Shown one piece after another: positions 42,441 through 53,686 of a stretch of 64,000 nt of DNA. Location of the stretch: positions 806,001-870,000 of the forward strand of contig CAWEPB010000007.1 in assembly GCA_963810815.1 (NCBI GenBank). The letters run 5' to 3'. A program made the position numbers and the translations under genes. Positions within the stretch are counted from its first letter, which is position 1, and each line of letters starts with the position of its first letter. This stretch comes from CAVQWT01 sp963810815. GTDB taxonomy: Bacteria > Pseudomonadota > Gammaproteobacteria > Burkholderiales > Casimicrobiaceae. Below the pieces are notes generated by a model that was not told where the DNA came from, made no database searches, and was given only the letters and a program-made list of their open reading frames with translations.

Positions 42441-43511
42441 TCAGTCGCCGGGCGCCCAGGGCAGGACCAGCGTCGCGGTCGTCCCCCGGGGTGGCGTCGA
42501 CGCCAGCGTGAACGATGCGCGGCCGCCGTGCAAGGCTGCCAGGCGTTCGCGCACGTTGGCGAGCCCGACCCCGCCGCCGCTGGTCGCGGCGCCGTCCGCC
42601 AGACCACGCCCGGTGTCGGCGACGGTCACCACCAGCCGCTCGCCGTCCCGGCGCGCCGCGATGGTGACCGTGCCGCCGTCGGCCGAGGGCTCGATGCCGT
42701 GCTTGATCGCGTTCTCGACCAGCGTGATCAGCATGTTCGGCGGGAAGGGGTGGCCGCGCACGTCCGGGTCGACCTCGGTGCGAATCGTCAGGCGCTGGCC
42801 GATCCGGTCCTTCAGCACGTTGAGGTACGCCTCGGCGAGCACCAGTTCCTGCCCCAGCGTCGTCGACCCGGCCCGCAGCTGCGGCAGCGTCGCGCGCAGG
42901 TAGGTGATCAGGTGGCCGAGCATCCGCGACGCCGCCGGCGGATCGGTCTCCGTCAGGTACTGCACCGACGACAGGGTGTTGAACAGGAAATGCGGCTCGA
43001 CCTGCGCCTGCATCAGCTTGAGTTCGGACTCGATCGCCTGCCTGGCCAGCAGGTGCCGGTCGGCTTCCGCCCGGTGCAGCTCGGACGCGGCGCGCGCCTC
43101 GCGGAACTTGACGAAGAAGAACAGGCTGACGAACAGGCCGTTGAGGAAGGCGGTCACGATGTTCCAGCCGAACACGTTGGCCTTGCCGGTCACGTAGTCC
43201 CACGAGTAGCCCTTGACCAGGATCACGAGCACGACGCCGAGCAGCGTGCCGGCGGCGACCGCGAGCGCGAGCCGCGGGATCGGCCGCGGCTTGTCCCACG
43301 GCGACGTGGCGTTGACGAAGTACGCGATCGAGAACCCGTAGAGCTGCACCGTGAGCAGCGGGTGCCAGAACGGACGCGGATCCTCGCTCCAGAGCACCGC
43401 GGCGATGCCGGTGTTGATCGCGGCGATCAGCAGGATCGTGAGCCACGACGCCCGGAGCCCGGCGAGGAGCGCGGGCAGCGGGCCGGTGGCGCGGGCGGCG
43501 GGCGTGGTCAT
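42441..43511 (-). CDS. LytS/AlgZ-type sensor histidine kinase
   Basis: 356 residues. Four or so hydrophobic segments (about 15-140) form the membrane sensor; a short coiled linker follows; then the His-kinase domain with the phosphoacceptor His in QAQVEPHFLFNTLSSVQ near residue 172, the signature of the LytS group, and an ATPase domain with LVENAIKHGIEPS and TVADTGRGL and GVGLANVRERL. The ligand is unknown. The regulator lies 37 bases downstream, in one transcript. Confidence 0.9.
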   Translation of the reverse strand: MTTPAARATGPLPALLAGLRASWLTILLIAAINTGIAAVLWSEDPRPFWHPLLTVQLYGFSIAYFVNATSPWDKPRPIPRLALAVAAGTLLGVVLVILVKGYSWDYVTGKANVFGWNIVTAFLNGLFVSLFFFVKFREARAASELHRAEADRHLLARQAIESELKLMQAQVEPHFLFNTLSSVQYLTETDPPAASRMLGHLITYLRATLPQLRAGSTTLGQELVLAEAYLNVLKDRIGQRLTIRTEVDPDVRGHPFPPNMLITLVENAIKHGIEPSADGGTVTIAARRDGERLVVTVADTGRGLADGAATSGGGVGLANVRERLAALHGGRASFTLASTPPRGTTATLVLPWAPGD

Positions 43512-43652
43512 CCGCGGATTGTAGGCGGCGAGGAGGCCCGAGGGCGGCGTCGCGACAGGCCGCAGCGGGGGCCGACGAAACGGGGACCACGGGCGCGGGA
43601 CGGCCGCCTCCGCGCCGGGCCGCGCGCCGCCGGGGGCGCCTTCCGGCCGCCG

Positions 43653-44844
43653 TCAGCGGCCGGCGAGAGCCACGATCCGGTCGATCGCCTCGGCGCATTC
43701 GGCCGCCGGCGCCACCAGCGCGATCCGGACGTACCCGGCGCCGGGATTGACGCCGTGGGCGTCGCGGGCGAAGTAGCTCCCCGGCAGAACCGTCACGTTC
43801 CGTTCGGCGAGCAGGCGTCGGGCGAACGCCGCGTCGTCGCCGTCGGTGCGCGCCCACAGGTAGAACGAAGCCTCGGGCATCGCGCAGGGCAGCACCGACG
43901 CGAGCCGCGGCTGCAGCGCAGCGAACTTCGCGGCGTACGCGGCGCGGTTGGCACGCACGTGCGCCTCGTCGTTCCACGCCGCGATGCTGGCGGCGGCCAC
44001 GGTCCCCGACATCGCCGACCCGTGGTAGGTCCGGTAGCGCAGGAAGGCGCCGATGAGCGCGGGATCGCCGGCGACGTAACCGGAGCGCAGGCCCGGCGCG
44101 TTCGAGCGCTTCGAGAGGCTGCCGAACACGACGAGGCGCGGAAAGCCGTGTCGCCCCTCGGCCTGCGCGACGGCGAGCGCCCCCACGGGCGGACGGTCCT
44201 CGTCGAAGTAGATCTCCGAGTAGCATTCGTCGGAGGCGATCACGAAGCCGTGGCGGTCGGACAGCGCGAACAGCCGCCGCCATTCCTCCGCCGGGGTGAC
44301 CCGGCCGGTCGGATTGTCGGGCGAGCAGACGTAGACCAGCTGCGTGCGCGCCCACACCGCGTCGGGGACGGCGTCCCAGTCCGGCGCGAAGCCCCGCGCG
44401 GGGTCGGCGTTGACGCAGTAGGGCTCGGCGCCGGCCAGCAGCGCGGCCCCCTCGTAGATCTGGTAGAACGGGTTGGGCATCACGACGGTCGCGCCGGCGC
44501 GGCTGCCGTCGACGACGGTCTGCGCGAACGCGAACAGCGCCTCGCGGCTGCCCAGCACCGGCAGCACCGCGGTCGACGGATCGAGCTGTCGGCAGGCCGT
44601 GGCGGCGGACGAGCCAGCCGGCAATGGCTTCGCGCAGCGCGGGGGTGCCGATCGTCGTGGGATAATTCGCCAGTCCGCCGAGGCCGGCGACGAGCGCGTC
44701 GAGAACGAGTCGCGGTGTCGGGTGCCGGGGCTCGCCGATCGACAGGTTGATCGGCGCGAACGCGGGGTTCGGCACCACGCCGGCAAACAGCGACCGCAGC
44801 CGCTCGAAGGGGTAGGGGTGCAGACGCGAGAGTCGGGGATTCAC
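43653..44844 (-). pseudogene. dapC: Succinyldiaminopimelate transaminase, frameshifted as sequenced
   Basis: From GTG 44844 the frame reads a normal class I/II aminotransferase N-terminus (RLHPYPFERLRSLFAGV, NLSIGEPRHPTPRLVLDAL, LANYPTTIGTPALREAIAGW, RRHGLP), then leaves register near 44584-44592. The protein continues in the next frame: LDPSTAVLPVLGSREALFAF, MPNPFYQIYEGAALLAGA, YVCSPDNPTGRVTP, the PLP lysine in VFGSLSKRSNAPGLRSGY, to TGA at 43653. One surplus base explains it. If repaired it is about 396 residues. Lysine and cell-wall synthesis need it, and dapD/dapE are intact, so a consensus error is likelier than a true pseudogene. Confidence 0.8.
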
Positions 44845-44876
44845 GGCGGAGGCCAGGTTGGAAGCGATGCGCGAAG

Positions 44877-44882
44877 ATTATA
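44877..44882 (-). promoter_or_regulatory. -10 element of dapC
   Basis: A perfect TATAAT on the minus strand, about 33 bases before the GTG of dapC. No good -35 is seen at 16-18 bases. It sits in the 72-base divergent gap with the GspC-like gene. Confidence 0.45.
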
Positions 44883-44916
44883 GGCGACACGTGGCGCGAC
44901 CCCGCGCCGACTGCCG

Positions 44917-45903
44917 GTGACCGCGACCCCGACCCCGACGCCCGCGGCAGCGCCGCCGTGGCCGCTGCGCGCCGCGGCGCTGGCGGCCCTGATCGCGGCG
45001 ATGGCGCTGGCAGCGGCGGTGTTCGCGCACTGGGCCTGGCGCTGGTTCGGGCCGGCGCCGGAAGCGGCCCCCGCCGTGTCGACCCCGGCGCGCTGGGCGG
45101 AGGCGCTGGCGGCGTCCAATCCGTTCGGCAACGCCGCGTCCGGACCGTCGGCCGCAGGTGCCGTCGCCGCGCGCTCCGCCGGGGCGACCGCGGGCGGCGC
45201 GGTGCTCGCCGGCGACTCGCGCCTGTTGGGGGTGATGGCCGCGGCGGACGGCGACGGCTGGGCGCTGTTCCGGCTGGGCGACCGCGGCGCAGTCCTCGCG
45301 CGTCGAGGGCAGGAATTCGCGCCGGACGTGACGCTGACCGCGGTTCGACCCGACGGCGTGACGATCCGGGACCACGGCCAGTCCCGCGACCTGCTGCTGC
45401 GTACGGCGGCCGCGTCGGTACCCCCGGCGTCCGGTCCGGGATCCGCAGGCGCCCAATCGGCGGGTCGGGCCACCGGATATGCAGGCACGGACCGCGCCCC
45501 GGGTGCGGCACGCGCGGCCTGTGCCCTGCCGGCGGGCTTTCGCGGACCGGTGCTGCGCGTGAACGCGGAGCTCCTCACCGGCATGGGCGCGCAACCCGAC
45601 GCGTGGCGCGCACTGCTCGCGGCCGCGCCGGGCACTCCCGGATCGGCGCCCGGCGGGCAGGGAGATCCGGGGGCGCAGCGGGGATTGGCCGTGCGCGACG
45701 AGAGCGGCTTCGGCGCGATGCTCGGCCTCAAGGCCGGCGATCGGCTGACCCTCGCCAACGGCATCCCGCTCTCGGTGCCGGACGACGTGCTGGCGGCGGT
45801 GGTCAAGCCGCTCACCGCGAATCTGCCCGTGCGGGTTTCCGGGACGCGTGACGGCCAGCCGGCCGAGTGGCTGTTCCTGAACGCCGGGGCCTGTCCCGGC
45901 TGA
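44917..45903 (+). CDS. GspC-like type II secretion protein
   Basis: 328 residues from a GTG start. One N-terminal membrane helix (about 18-42) is followed by a periplasmic part with a GspC homology region (RLLGVMAAADGDGWALFRLGD, then GAVLARRGQEFAPDVTLTAV and GVTIRDHGQSRDLLL), an Ala/Gly/Pro-rich linker (about 165-200), and a PDZ-like C-terminus (VRDESGFGAMLGLKAGDRLTLANGIPLS). GspC links the inner-membrane platform to the secretin. No other gsp gene is next to it in this window, which is unusual; in betaproteobacteria gspC may stand alone from the main cluster. Confidence 0.75.
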   Translation: MTATPTPTPAAAPPWPLRAAALAALIAAMALAAAVFAHWAWRWFGPAPEAAPAVSTPARWAEALAASNPFGNAASGPSAAGAVAARSAGATAGGAVLAGDSRLLGVMAAADGDGWALFRLGDRGAVLARRGQEFAPDVTLTAVRPDGVTIRDHGQSRDLLLRTAAASVPPASGPGSAGAQSAGRATGYAGTDRAPGAARAACALPAGFRGPVLRVNAELLTGMGAQPDAWRALLAAAPGTPGSAPGGQGDPGAQRGLAVRDESGFGAMLGLKAGDRLTLANGIPLSVPDDVLAAVVKPLTANLPVRVSGTRDGQPAEWLFLNAGACPG

Positions 45904-45984
45904 TCGGGCGCGACGATCCGGCCAATCGCCGATGCGGGATCGGCCCGTCGGTCGCGCGCGGCGGCGCGGCCGTGCCGGTATCGT

Positions 45985-46701
45985 TCAGCCGGCCCGCACC
46001 GGCAGCCACGCGAGCAGGTCGCCCGGGGCGTCGAGCGTGCCATCCGCCAGCCAGGCCTCGGGCGCATCCGCGTCGCCGAGGTAGCCGTAGCTCGCCACCA
46101 GCGTGTGCATGCCGGCGGCGCGACCGGCCTCGATGTCGCGCGCGGCGTCGCCGACGTAGACGCAGCGCGCCGGCGCGACGCCGAGCGCCCGCGCCGCGTG
46201 CAGCAGCGGCTCGGGATGCGGTTTCGGATGCGCCGTGGTATCGCCGCAGACGATCGCGCCCGCCCGGGACGACAGTCCCAGTTCGGCGATCAGCGGCAGC
46301 GTCAGCCGGGTCACCTTGTTGGTGACGATGCCCCAGCGCAGCGCGCGTGCCTCGATCGCGTCGAGCAGCAGGTCGATGCCCGGGAACAGCGTCGAGTCGA
46401 CGCACAGCGCCGACTCGTAGTGCGCAATGAACGCGTCGCGCAACGGCGCGAAGTCGGCGTGGTCGGGCGCGTAGCCGAACCCGGCCCCGATCAGACCGCG
46501 CGCACCGTGCGACGCGTGCGGACGCAGCCTGGCGAACGGCAGCGGATCGAGCCCGCGGTCGACGCGGACGCGATTGAGCGCCCCGGCGAGGTCGGGCGCC
46601 GTGTCCGCCAGCGTGCCGTCGAGGTCGAACAGCACGGCATCCACCGCCAGGCGCGCCGCGGTCGGAGCGGTCGGAGCGGCGGCAGTCCGGCTTTCACGCA
46701 T
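45985..46701 (-). CDS. gph: Phosphoglycolate phosphatase
   Basis: 238 residues of the HAD superfamily: nucleophile Asp and partner in AVLFDLDGTLADTAPDLAGA, Thr in WGIVTNKVTR, Lys in AHPKPHPEPL, and the acidic pair in CVYVGDAARDIEAG. Dephosphorylation of 2-phosphoglycolate is the usual role of the gph next to ubiG, though some members act on other small phosphates. The start overlaps the end of ubiG by eight bases. Confidence 0.9.
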   Translation of the reverse strand: MRESRTAAAPTAPTAARLAVDAVLFDLDGTLADTAPDLAGALNRVRVDRGLDPLPFARLRPHASHGARGLIGAGFGYAPDHADFAPLRDAFIAHYESALCVDSTLFPGIDLLLDAIEARALRWGIVTNKVTRLTLPLIAELGLSSRAGAIVCGDTTAHPKPHPEPLLHAARALGVAPARCVYVGDAARDIEAGRAAGMHTLVASYGYLGDADAPEAWLADGTLDAPGDLLAWLPVRAG

Positions 46702-47449
46702 CGGCGCCCCGGCGGAAGGCCGTCAGGTAGTTGACCGACGTGTCCGGCTCGAGGCGGAACACCCGCGTGAACGGGTTGTACGTCATGCCGATCAGCGCCC
46801 GCTGCGTCAGCCCGGCGCGGCGAGCGTACGTCGCCATTTCGGAGGGCTTCACGAATTTCGACCAGTCGTGCGTGCCGCGCGGCAGCAGGCTCAGCACGTA
46901 CTCGGCGCCGACGATGGCGAACAGGTAGGACTTCGGATTGCGGTTGAGCGTCGACAGCACCACGGTGCCGCCGGGCCTCGCCAACGCGGCGCAGGCGGCC
47001 ACCGTCGACGCTGGATCGGGCACGTGCTCGACCATTTCCATGCAGGTGACCACGTCGAAGGCGGACGGCGTTTCGCGCGCCAGGTCCTCGGCGGCGATCA
47101 GCCGGTAGTCGACGCTGGCGCCGGACTCGAGCTTGTGCAGCTTCGCCACGCCCAGCGCCTTCTCGCCCAGGTCGATGCCGGTGACGCGCGCGCCCCGCGC
47201 CGCCATCGACTCGGACAGGATGCCCCCGCCGCAGCCGACGTCCAGCACGTCCTTGCCGGCGAGCCCGCCGGTGACCTCGTCGATCCAGTCGAGCCGCAGC
47301 GGATTGATCCGGTGCAGCGGCCCGAAGAGGTCGCTGTCCGGGTCCCACCAGCGGTGCGCGAGCGCGGCAAACTTCGCCAGCTCGACGGTGTCCGCGTTGG
47401 CCGGCGCCGGCCGGGTGGCGGTGGCCGGAGAGGTCACGGGAGAGGTCAT
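46694..47449 (-). CDS. ubiG: Ubiquinone biosynthesis O-methyltransferase
   Basis: 251 residues. It carries out both O-methylations of the ubiquinone ring. The SAM-binding motif is DVLDVGCGGGILSESMA near residue 67; ALAHRWWDPDSDLFGPLHRINPLRL before it and GTHDWSKFVKPSEMA near 190 are UbiG-specific. It overlaps mtaD by four bases and gph by eight, one operon. The same mtaD-ubiG-gph order is known in Pseudomonas. Confidence 0.95.
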   Translation of the reverse strand: MTSPVTSPATATRPAPANADTVELAKFAALAHRWWDPDSDLFGPLHRINPLRLDWIDEVTGGLAGKDVLDVGCGGGILSESMAARGARVTGIDLGEKALGVAKLHKLESGASVDYRLIAAEDLARETPSAFDVVTCMEMVEHVPDPASTVAACAALARPGGTVVLSTLNRNPKSYLFAIVGAEYVLSLLPRGTHDWSKFVKPSEMATYARRAGLTQRALIGMTYNPFTRVFRLEPDTSVNYLTAFRRGADA

Positions 47450-48762
47450 TGCAGTCGCTCCTGCCAGGCCCGGGCGCGGGCGGTGATTGCCGCTTCGTCG
47501 GCGGTGGTCAGAGTGCGGTCGGCGACGATTCGTTCCCCGCCGACCCAGACGTCGGTCACGGCCTCGCGGCCGACGACGTGGACGAGATGCGACACCGGAT
47601 CGTAGCAGGGCGTGGCCTCGAGCGGCCCCAGGTCGACGGCGACGACGTCGGCCTCCTTGCCCGGAACGAGCGAACCCAGCTGCGCCTCGAGGCCCAGCGC
47701 GCGGGCGCCGCCCAGCGTGGCGCAGCGGAGCATTTCGAACGCCGGCAGCGCGGCCGGGTCGCCGGTGGTCACCTTGGCGAGCAGGGACGCGAGCCGCATT
47801 TCACCGAACACGTCGAGCCGGTTGTTCGACGCCGCGCCGTCGGTGCCCAGCGCGACGCCGATGCCGCGGGCCAGCAGCGCGGCGACCGGCGCCACGCCGC
47901 TGGCGAGCTTCATGTTGGACGCCGGGCAGTGGACGACGTGCCCGCCGTGCGTGGCCAGCAGGTCGATGTCGGCCGTGTCGAAGTGGACACCGTGGATGGC
48001 GATGAACGATGCGCCGGTGACGCCCAGCCGGTGCAGCCGCGCGAGCGGCGACTGGCCGTGACGCGCGCGGCTCTCCTCGACTTCGTGCGCCGTCTCGGCA
48101 ATGTGCGTCTGGATCGGAAGGTCGAGTTGCCGCGCGTACATGACGATCCGCTCGAAGGTGGCGTCGTCGACGGTGTACGGCGCGTGTGGGGCGAGCGAGA
48201 ACGCGAGCTTCGGCTCGTGCTTCAGCGCGTCGCGGGCCTCGAGTCCGGCCTGCAGATAGCCGTCGGGGTCGGCCGCGTACGGGGTCGGAAAATCGAGCAC
48301 CGGCAGCCCGAGCAGCGCGCGCATGCCGACCTCGACGAACGCCGGACCCGCGGCGCCCGGGTAGAAGTACATGTCGTTGCAGCAGGTGACGCCGCCCTTC
48401 AGCATCTCGGCGGCGGCGAGCCGCACGCCGTCGGCGACGAATGCCGGCGACACGAACTGCGCCTCGCGCGGCCAGATGTGCCCTTCCAGCCAGACCTTGA
48501 GCGGCAGATCGTCGGCGATGCCGCGAAACAGCGTCATCGCCGCGTGCGTGTGCGCGTTGACGAGCCCGGGCAGCAGCACGTGCGAGCCGAAGTCGAGCCG
48601 TTCGCGCGGCGCGTAGCGGGCTTCGGCGTCGGCCTGGGGCAGCAGCGCGACGATGCGACCGCCGTCGACGATCAGCGCGTGCGAGGGCAGGGCGCCGGCG
48701 GGCTCGACGGGGACGATCCAGCGCGCGTCGAGGCGCAGATCAACCGGTTCGGGAGCGGACAT
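47446..48762 (-). CDS. mtaD: 5-methylthioadenosine/S-adenosylhomocysteine deaminase (TRZ/ATZ family)
   Basis: 438 residues of the metal-dependent amidohydrolase superfamily: metal ligands in LVNAHTHAAMTLFRG, QTHIAETAHEVEES, IHGVHFD and LGTDGAASNN. The long substrate loops (LKVWLEGHIWPREAQFV) match the methylthioadenosine/SAH deaminase branch. It would turn methylthioadenosine into methylthioinosine, the substrate of the phosphorylase at 36016. Adjacency to ubiG may reflect SAM by-product recycling, an inference. Confidence 0.88.
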   Translation of the reverse strand: MSAPEPVDLRLDARWIVPVEPAGALPSHALIVDGGRIVALLPQADAEARYAPRERLDFGSHVLLPGLVNAHTHAAMTLFRGIADDLPLKVWLEGHIWPREAQFVSPAFVADGVRLAAAEMLKGGVTCCNDMYFYPGAAGPAFVEVGMRALLGLPVLDFPTPYAADPDGYLQAGLEARDALKHEPKLAFSLAPHAPYTVDDATFERIVMYARQLDLPIQTHIAETAHEVEESRARHGQSPLARLHRLGVTGASFIAIHGVHFDTADIDLLATHGGHVVHCPASNMKLASGVAPVAALLARGIGVALGTDGAASNNRLDVFGEMRLASLLAKVTTGDPAALPAFEMLRCATLGGARALGLEAQLGSLVPGKEADVVAVDLGPLEATPCYDPVSHLVHVVGREAVTDVWVGGERIVADRTLTTADEAAITARARAWQERLQ

Positions 48763-48820
48763 GGGGCAAGTCGGATGACGGGTGAGCCGACGGATGCGGC
48801 GGGAGGGCCGGACGCAAAGG

Positions 48821-48852
48821 AAAAAAAAGCCCCGCGCGAGGCGGGGCTTTTT
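48821..48852. terminator. Bidirectional terminator after ompA
   Basis: GCCCCGC (48829-48835) and GCGGGGC (48841-48847) form a perfect stem, with eight A on the left and five T on the right. Read on the minus strand it ends in eight T, about 15 bases after ompA. Confidence 0.85.
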
Positions 48853-48867
48853 CGTCGCGGGACAGGG

Positions 48868-49638
48868 TTACTTGCGAACGACCGCTTCGCCCTTGACCTC
48901 GACTTCCACGCGGCGGTTCGGCGCGAGGCAGGCGATCAGTTCCTTCCTCGCCTTCATTTCGCACTTGACGCCCGGGATCGGCTGGGTCTTGCCCATGCCG
49001 AGGGTCTCGATCTTGTCCTTCGGCACACCCTTGCTGACCAGGTAGTCGCGGACGGCGTCAGCGCGACGCTCCGACAGCTTCTGGTTGTAGGCCTGGGTGC
49101 CGATGCGGTCGGTGTGACCGGTGACGAGGACCAGTTCGAGCTTCTGCACCTGAGCCAGCTTGGAGATGATCTCGGTGTCGATGGCCGCCTTGCCTTCGGG
49201 CTTCAGCGCGTACTTGTCGAAGTCGAACAGCGCCTTCGAGGCCAGCGTGATCTTCTGGACGGCCGGAGCGGGTGCCGGGGCAGGGGCCGGAGCGGGCGGG
49301 GGCGGCGGCGGCGGCGCGACGACCGGGGCCGGCGCGGGCGCGGGCTTCGGCACGAGGTCCGGATCGCACTGCACGATCGCCATCGACGGCGCCCAGTAAC
49401 CGGTGCGGTAACACAGGTTGCCCGAGATGCCCTTCGTGCCGTTGTACGTGGCGCTGCGGACGACGTTGTTTTCGGGCGTACCCGTGGCCGACAGAACGTA
49501 TCCGCTGGTCGTCGTGTTGGCACCGGCGACACCCGGGACGTAGCCCGCCGGGTTCGGATTGGCCTGTGCGGCGGCGCTGCCGGCGAACGCGGCGGCGATC
49601 GCGCCGACGAGCACACCGGAGACGAGACGTCGAGTCAT
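48868..49638 (-). CDS. ompA: OmpA-family outer membrane protein
   Basis: 256 residues with a signal peptide (VGAIAAAFAGSAAAQ). The N-terminal region (about 25-90) is short and has a pair of cysteines (NLCYRTG and VQCDPD); it is too small for the eight-stranded OmpA barrel. A Pro/Ala tandem linker (about 95-128, alternating PAPAP and a run of seven P) leads to an OmpA C-terminal peptidoglycan-binding domain with LFDFDKYALKPEGKAAIDT, GHTDRIGTQAYNQKLSERRA and GMGKTQPI. It would tie the envelope to peptidoglycan. The same place before gyrA is usual in betaproteobacteria. Confidence 0.93.
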   Translation of the reverse strand: MTRRLVSGVLVGAIAAAFAGSAAAQANPNPAGYVPGVAGANTTTSGYVLSATGTPENNVVRSATYNGTKGISGNLCYRTGYWAPSMAIVQCDPDLVPKPAPAPAPVVAPPPPPPPAPAPAPAPAPAVQKITLASKALFDFDKYALKPEGKAAIDTEIISKLAQVQKLELVLVTGHTDRIGTQAYNQKLSERRADAVRDYLVSKGVPKDKIETLGMGKTQPIPGVKCEMKARKELIACLAPNRRVEVEVKGEAVVRK

Positions 49639-49752
49639 TGTTTCACCCCTTTGGCTTTGGTTTTGACGATGTTTTGGCGAACTCTGCTGCCTCGCGAGCG
49701 AGCGGAAAACCGGTTAAACCGCTGGCGCGCCAAATCCTTTGTTTCGGCGACG

Positions 49753-49781
49753 ACTATAGCATGGGGGTCCCCCCCTTGCAA
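49753..49781 (-). promoter_or_regulatory. Promoter of ompA
   Basis: On the minus strand TTGCAA (49776-49781), 17 bases, then TATAGT (49753-49758) preceded by TGC, an extended -10. The start would be near 49746, leaving a leader of about 108 bases before ompA. Extended -10 plus a fair -35 suggests a strong promoter. Confidence 0.65.
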
Positions 49782-49838
49782 AAGAAACCGCGGTTTCCGC
49801 CACGGTCGGCGGGGAAGTGTCGCGGCGGCGCAACGACG

Positions 49839-49847
49839 TGATAAAAT
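49839..49847 (+). promoter_or_regulatory. Extended -10 promoter of gyrA
   Basis: TGATAAAAT is an extended -10 (TGn plus TAAAAT, five of six). The -35 is poor. Transcription from about 49854 gives a 160-base leader before gyrA, which can fold a GCCGCC/GGCGGC stem at 49872-49894. With the ompA promoter this accounts for the 378-base gap 49639-50016; I see nothing else in it. Confidence 0.5.
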
Positions 49848-50016
49848 GTTGTCTTTTCAAGGCCCTTGCGTGCCGCCCGCTGGCCGTTGGCGGCGCCCGT
49901 CCTCCGCACCGCCAAAGCGTTCGCGGCGGGCGGTGATGCCGGCGAAACCTGCCCCGGCGGCGCCTGGACGCCAAGGCCCCTGAATTTCCCGAAACCGCCC
50001 CTTTAAGCGCCCTCCG

Positions 50017-52580
<2,564 letters not shown>

Positions 52581-52584
<4 letters not shown>

Positions 52585-53669
52585 CCGCCGACGACGCCAG
52601 GCGCGACGCCGACCTCGCGGCCCACCGCGCGGCGATCGACGCGCTGGATCGCGAGATCCTGGCGCGGCTTTCCGCGCGCGCCGGGCACGCGCAGGCCATC
52701 GGACGGCTGAAGGAAGGCGGGGTGGCGTACCGGCCGGAGCGCGAGGCCCAGGTGCTCGCCCGCGTCATCGCCGACAACCCCGGTCCGCTGTCCGGCGAGG
52801 CGGTGGCCGGCGTGTTCCGGCAGGTGATGTCGGCCTGCCTCGCGCTGGAGCAGCCGCTGGCGATCGCCTACCTCGGCCCCGCCGGGACGTATTCGCACGC
52901 GGCCGTCGACAAGCACTTCGGCGCCTTCGTCCGCGGCGAGCCCTGCGCCACCATCGACGAGGTGTTCCGCGCGGCCGAGAGCGGTCGCACCGACTATGCG
53001 GTGGTCCCGGTCGAGAACTCGACCGAGGGCGCGGTCGGGCGCACGCTCGACCTGATGCTGGCCACGCCGCTGTCGATCTGCGGCGAGATCCGCCTGCGCA
53101 TCCGCCAGAACCTGCTGTCGAACGCCGGTGGCATCGACCGCGTGAGCCGGGTCTACTCGCACGCGCAGTCGCTGGCGCAGTGCGTCCAGTGGCTCGCGCG
53201 GCACCTGCCGGCGGCGCCGCGCGTCGCGGTCGCGTCGAATGCCGAGGCCGCGCGGCTCGCGGCGGCCGAACCGGGCGCCGCGGCGATCGCCGGCGAGAAC
53301 GCGGCGGCGATCTACGGCCTCGCGGTGCTGGCGCCGAACATCGAGGACGAGCCCAACAACACGACGCGGTTCTGGGTGCTCGGCCGGCAGCAGGTCGGGC
53401 GTTCCGGGCGCGACGAGACGTCGCTGGTGCTGTCGGCGCCCAACCGGCCCGGGGCCGTCCACGCGCTGCTCGAACCGTTCGCCAAGCACGGCGTGTCGAT
53501 GTCGCGGCTGGAGTCGCGGCCGGCGCGCACCGGGCTGTGGGAATACCTGTTCTTCGTCGACGTGGAAGGGCACAGCAGCGATGCCCGCGTCGCCGCCGCA
53601 CTCGGCGAACTCAAAGAAAAAGCGCCATTTATCAAGATATTGGGATCATATCCTGCAGCTGTTTATTAG
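52581..53669 (+). CDS. pheA: Chorismate mutase / prephenate dehydratase (P-protein)
   Basis: 362 residues, three parts: AroQ chorismate mutase (about 10-90; AIDALDREILARLSARAGHA, GVAYRPEREAQVL), prephenate dehydratase (about 95-270; YLGPAGTYSHAAV, VPVENSTEGAVG, and the catalytic Thr in NTTRFWVLG), and an ACT domain with LSAPNRPGAVHALLEPFAKH and SRLESRP that should bind phenylalanine. It makes phenylpyruvate. It overlaps gyrA by four bases. hisC follows after 17 bases. Confidence 0.95.
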
Positions 53670-53686
53670 GAGTTATCAGGACCGTC

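Noticed and set aside
49255..49350. Repetitive GGC/GCC/CGG run that looks like a tandem repeat
   Set aside because: It codes for the Pro/Ala linker of OmpA in frame; it is a protein feature and not a separate DNA repeat.
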